Below, piece after piece: positions 5,794-7,101 of a DNA stretch of 7,101 nt. Positions within the stretch are counted from its first letter, which is position 1, and every line of letters begins with the position of its first letter. The stretch is from an uncultured Bergeyella sp. GTDB lineage: Bacteria; Bacteroidota; Bacteroidia; Flavobacteriales; Weeksellaceae. The notes beneath the pieces were generated by a model, which was not told the DNA's origin, ran no database searches, and worked only from the letters and a program-made list of their open reading frames with translations. Position numbers and translations under genes: made by a program. Location of the stretch: positions 1 through 7,101 of the forward strand of contig CAKAOY010000058.1 of the NCBI GenBank assembly GCA_916710115.1, in the 5' to 3' direction.

Positions 5794-6669
5794 ATGAATA
5801 ATTTAAGAAAAATATTCCTTTTTTTGCTAACTATTGTAGCTTTATATTCTTGCAGAAATAATGAGGAAGATACGCAAACTACTCAAATTGTGAATAACGA
5901 AGACCATAACCATGAACACGAAGAGGAAGAGTGGAGTAAAGTGGAATTTAGATTCATTGAAGGACATTCTCACGGATATTTCCACGGAACACCAGAGTAT
6001 CCAGGTCTTAAATATTTAAAGGTTGTCCAACGATATGTTTTTGAATACAAAGATGGGAAATTAGTTCCGTCCAAAGATAATCCAAAAGCTATTCGTTGGA
6101 GAGGGGATGATTTATCATCTATTGCTCTTACAGGGTTAGAAATCATTTATTATAATGATAAGGGAGAGCGAGTGAAAGCCTATTCAGGCGAAGCGGGTGA
6201 GCATCATCAGCACTTCTTCCTTGCGGAAAATATCAGAGCGAATAAAAATGAACCGAATGTTAAGTTACCAACAGAAGCATTTAGTTACAGATACAGAGAT
6301 ACAGATCCAGAGGATTTGTATTTCAAAGTACCTGCAGGTAGTACAGCACCAACTTCTAAATTAATCAAAGAGAGAATAGGGGTGAAAGGATTCTTTACGG
6401 TGAATAAATCTTATGTTGATTTTGATTTGAGGGTGATTTTGGGGCATTATGGTAAAAAACCTTCGGACTTACCATATAATACCATACCACAAATCAGAGA
6501 GTATGATGTGAAAATTCCAATACATATCTATACTGATTTTAATTATGAAGATAGATTACTAAAAGATGCAGCTAACGAATTTGGAGTAAGTGAGGAGGAA
6601 ATCAAAGAAGATTACGAAACAAGATTGAAATCTGATATAAATGGGGAGAGTAGCGTTATACATTTGTAG
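5794..6669 (+). CDS. His-rich SPII lipoprotein, second of the pair
   Basis: 291 residues with a lipobox ALYSC, lipidated at C20. The mature start CRNNEED is acidic, as in Bacteroidota surface-export signals. A His/Glu-rich segment follows: H38, H40 and H42 in DHNHEHEEEE, then H58, H60 and H64 in GHSHGYFHG. The core carries the motifs of the preceding lipoprotein: HHQHFF (137-142), YRDTDPED (167-174), IGVKG (195-199), LRVILGH (212-218) and YNTIPQI followed by IPIHI. The homologous domain ends near residue 246; about 45 charged residues follow (248-291), absent from the partner. Twelve His residues in all suggest binding of zinc, copper or a similar ion. It starts 28 nt after the partner and is the last gene before the terminator at 6699-6730. 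The pair likely arose by tandem duplication and diverged, the second copy gaining the His-rich N-terminus. Confidence 0.88.
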   Translation: MNNLRKIFLFLLTIVALYSCRNNEEDTQTTQIVNNEDHNHEHEEEEWSKVEFRFIEGHSHGYFHGTPEYPGLKYLKVVQRYVFEYKDGKLVPSKDNPKAIRWRGDDLSSIALTGLEIIYYNDKGERVKAYSGEAGEHHQHFFLAENIRANKNEPNVKLPTEAFSYRYRDTDPEDLYFKVPAGSTAPTSKLIKERIGVKGFFTVNKSYVDFDLRVILGHYGKKPSDLPYNTIPQIREYDVKIPIHIYTDFNYEDRLLKDAANEFGVSEEEIKEDYETRLKSDINGESSVIHL

Positions 6670-6698
6670 GGAGAGATACATCTTTTTATAAAATTTTT

Positions 6699-6730
6699 AA
6701 AAGTCAAGGATTTTATTCTTGGCTTTTTTG
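6699..6730 (+). terminator. Intrinsic terminator of the uptake cassette
   Basis: Arms 6699-6710 (AAAAGTCAAGGA) and 6716-6727 (TTCTTGGCTTTT) form a 12-bp stem with two G-U pairs and a five-base loop. The T run 6724-6729 supplies the U tract. It lies 29 nt after the stop of the second lipoprotein gene. Its 3' arm contains the -33 box proposed for the next gene. Confidence 0.82.
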
Positions 6731-6748
6731 TTGTATTTATTATCTTTG
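6719..6748 (+). promoter_or_regulatory. Predicted promoter for the FUSC-like gene, overlapping the terminator
   Basis: TATCTTTG at 6741-6748 matches TAnnTTTG exactly, and TTG at 6719-6721 is the -33 partner with a 19-nt spacer. The expected start near 6753-6755 coincides with the ATG at 6753, so the transcript would be leaderless or nearly so. Confidence 0.6.
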
Positions 6749-6752
6749 TAGA

Positions 6753-7101
6753 ATGAATTATAGACGAGAGTTTCGCAAATTTGTTACAGGACAGTATATT
6801 TATTCAGGGGTTCGTCTTACACTTTCTTGTGTTATTCCAGCCGTTATTTTAGCATATTTTGGTATACTCAAAGAGTATTTTTTGTTTCCATTAGCTACGA
6901 GCTTTGTAGGACTTACGGATATGCCAGGTCCTTTTGTTCGCAGGCGTAATGCTATGATTTTTACGATAATATCTTTTATATTTGTAGCTTTACTTTCTAG
7001 CTTGGTAAGATATGTTATACCACTTACTTTATTGGTTATTATGGTGTGTGGTATGTTTTTTACCTTAATTGGTGTTTATGGACAGCGGTTGGCGACTATT
7101 G
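6753..7101 (+). CDS. FUSC/YccS-like inner-membrane protein, N-terminal part (runs off right edge)
   Basis: ATG at 6753, open for 116 complete codons to the window end. It begins MNYRREFRKFVTGQYIYSGV. Hydrophobic segments lie at about 17-36, 40-54, 66-85 and 88-108, with a positively charged turn FVRRRN at 61-66, matching the multi-pass membrane half of the FUSC (fusaric acid resistance-like) / YccS family. The blocks EYFLFPLATSFVGLTDMPGP (41-60) and GVYGQRLA (107-114) agree with what I remember of Chryseobacterium FUSC proteins. Members are large inner-membrane proteins with a cytoplasmic domain, thought to export small aromatic or toxic compounds; the substrate here is unknown. It is separated from the uptake cassette by a terminator and has its own promoter, so it is probably not part of that system. 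Confidence 0.85.
   Translation, partial: MNYRREFRKFVTGQYIYSGVRLTLSCVIPAVILAYFGILKEYFLFPLATSFVGLTDMPGPFVRRRNAMIFTIISFIFVALLSSLVRYVIPLTLLVIMVCGMFFTLIGVYGQRLATI

Overview
The window comes from an AT-rich genome of the Bacteroidota, most likely class Flavobacteriia, Riemerella/Chryseobacterium type. Several signs agree: four promoter candidates with the Bacteroidota -7 motif TAnnTTTG, genes without Shine-Dalgarno sequences, an HU protein and a 29-residue basic protein of the Bacteroidota type, and a TonB-dependent receptor followed by SPII lipoproteins. The genus is inferred from remembered protein similarity, not from a search.

Left part (1-1207, minus strand): a housekeeping group read right to left. 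It consists of an HU-family DNA-binding protein, a very short Lys/Arg-rich protein (29 aa), a strong intrinsic terminator, and the 5' part of an RNase E/G gene that runs off the left edge. At 1200-1269 the HU promoter and the promoter of the rightward mutY gene face each other and overlap. mutY (1255-2289) codes for the adenine glycosylase that removes A opposite 8-oxoguanine. It appears to use a TTG start.

Middle part (2350-6669, plus strand): an apparent TonB-linked uptake cassette. It has its own promoter and holds a small His/Cys-rich membrane-anchored protein, a 690-aa TonB-dependent outer-membrane receptor with a DDHAPE plug motif, and two tandem lipoproteins that are paralogs of each other (shared HQHFF, Y-x-DTDPE, IG-x-KG and C-terminal IP-x-I motifs). 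The second lipoprotein is very His-rich. The recurrent His, Cys and acidic residues suggest a transition metal (zinc or copper are the best guesses) or a metal complex. In this model the lipoproteins capture or pass on the ligand at the cell envelope, the receptor imports it with TonB energy, and the small protein acts at the inner membrane or periplasm. The substrate cannot be read from the sequence. The cassette ends in a clear terminator at 6699-6730.

Right edge (6719-7101, plus strand): a promoter partly embedded in that terminator drives, with almost no leader, the beginning of a FUSC/YccS-like multi-pass inner-membrane protein that runs off the window. I saw no tRNA, rRNA, CRISPR array, insertion sequence or integrase. 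No stretch over 300 bases lacks a gene; the longest gap is 2763-2960.
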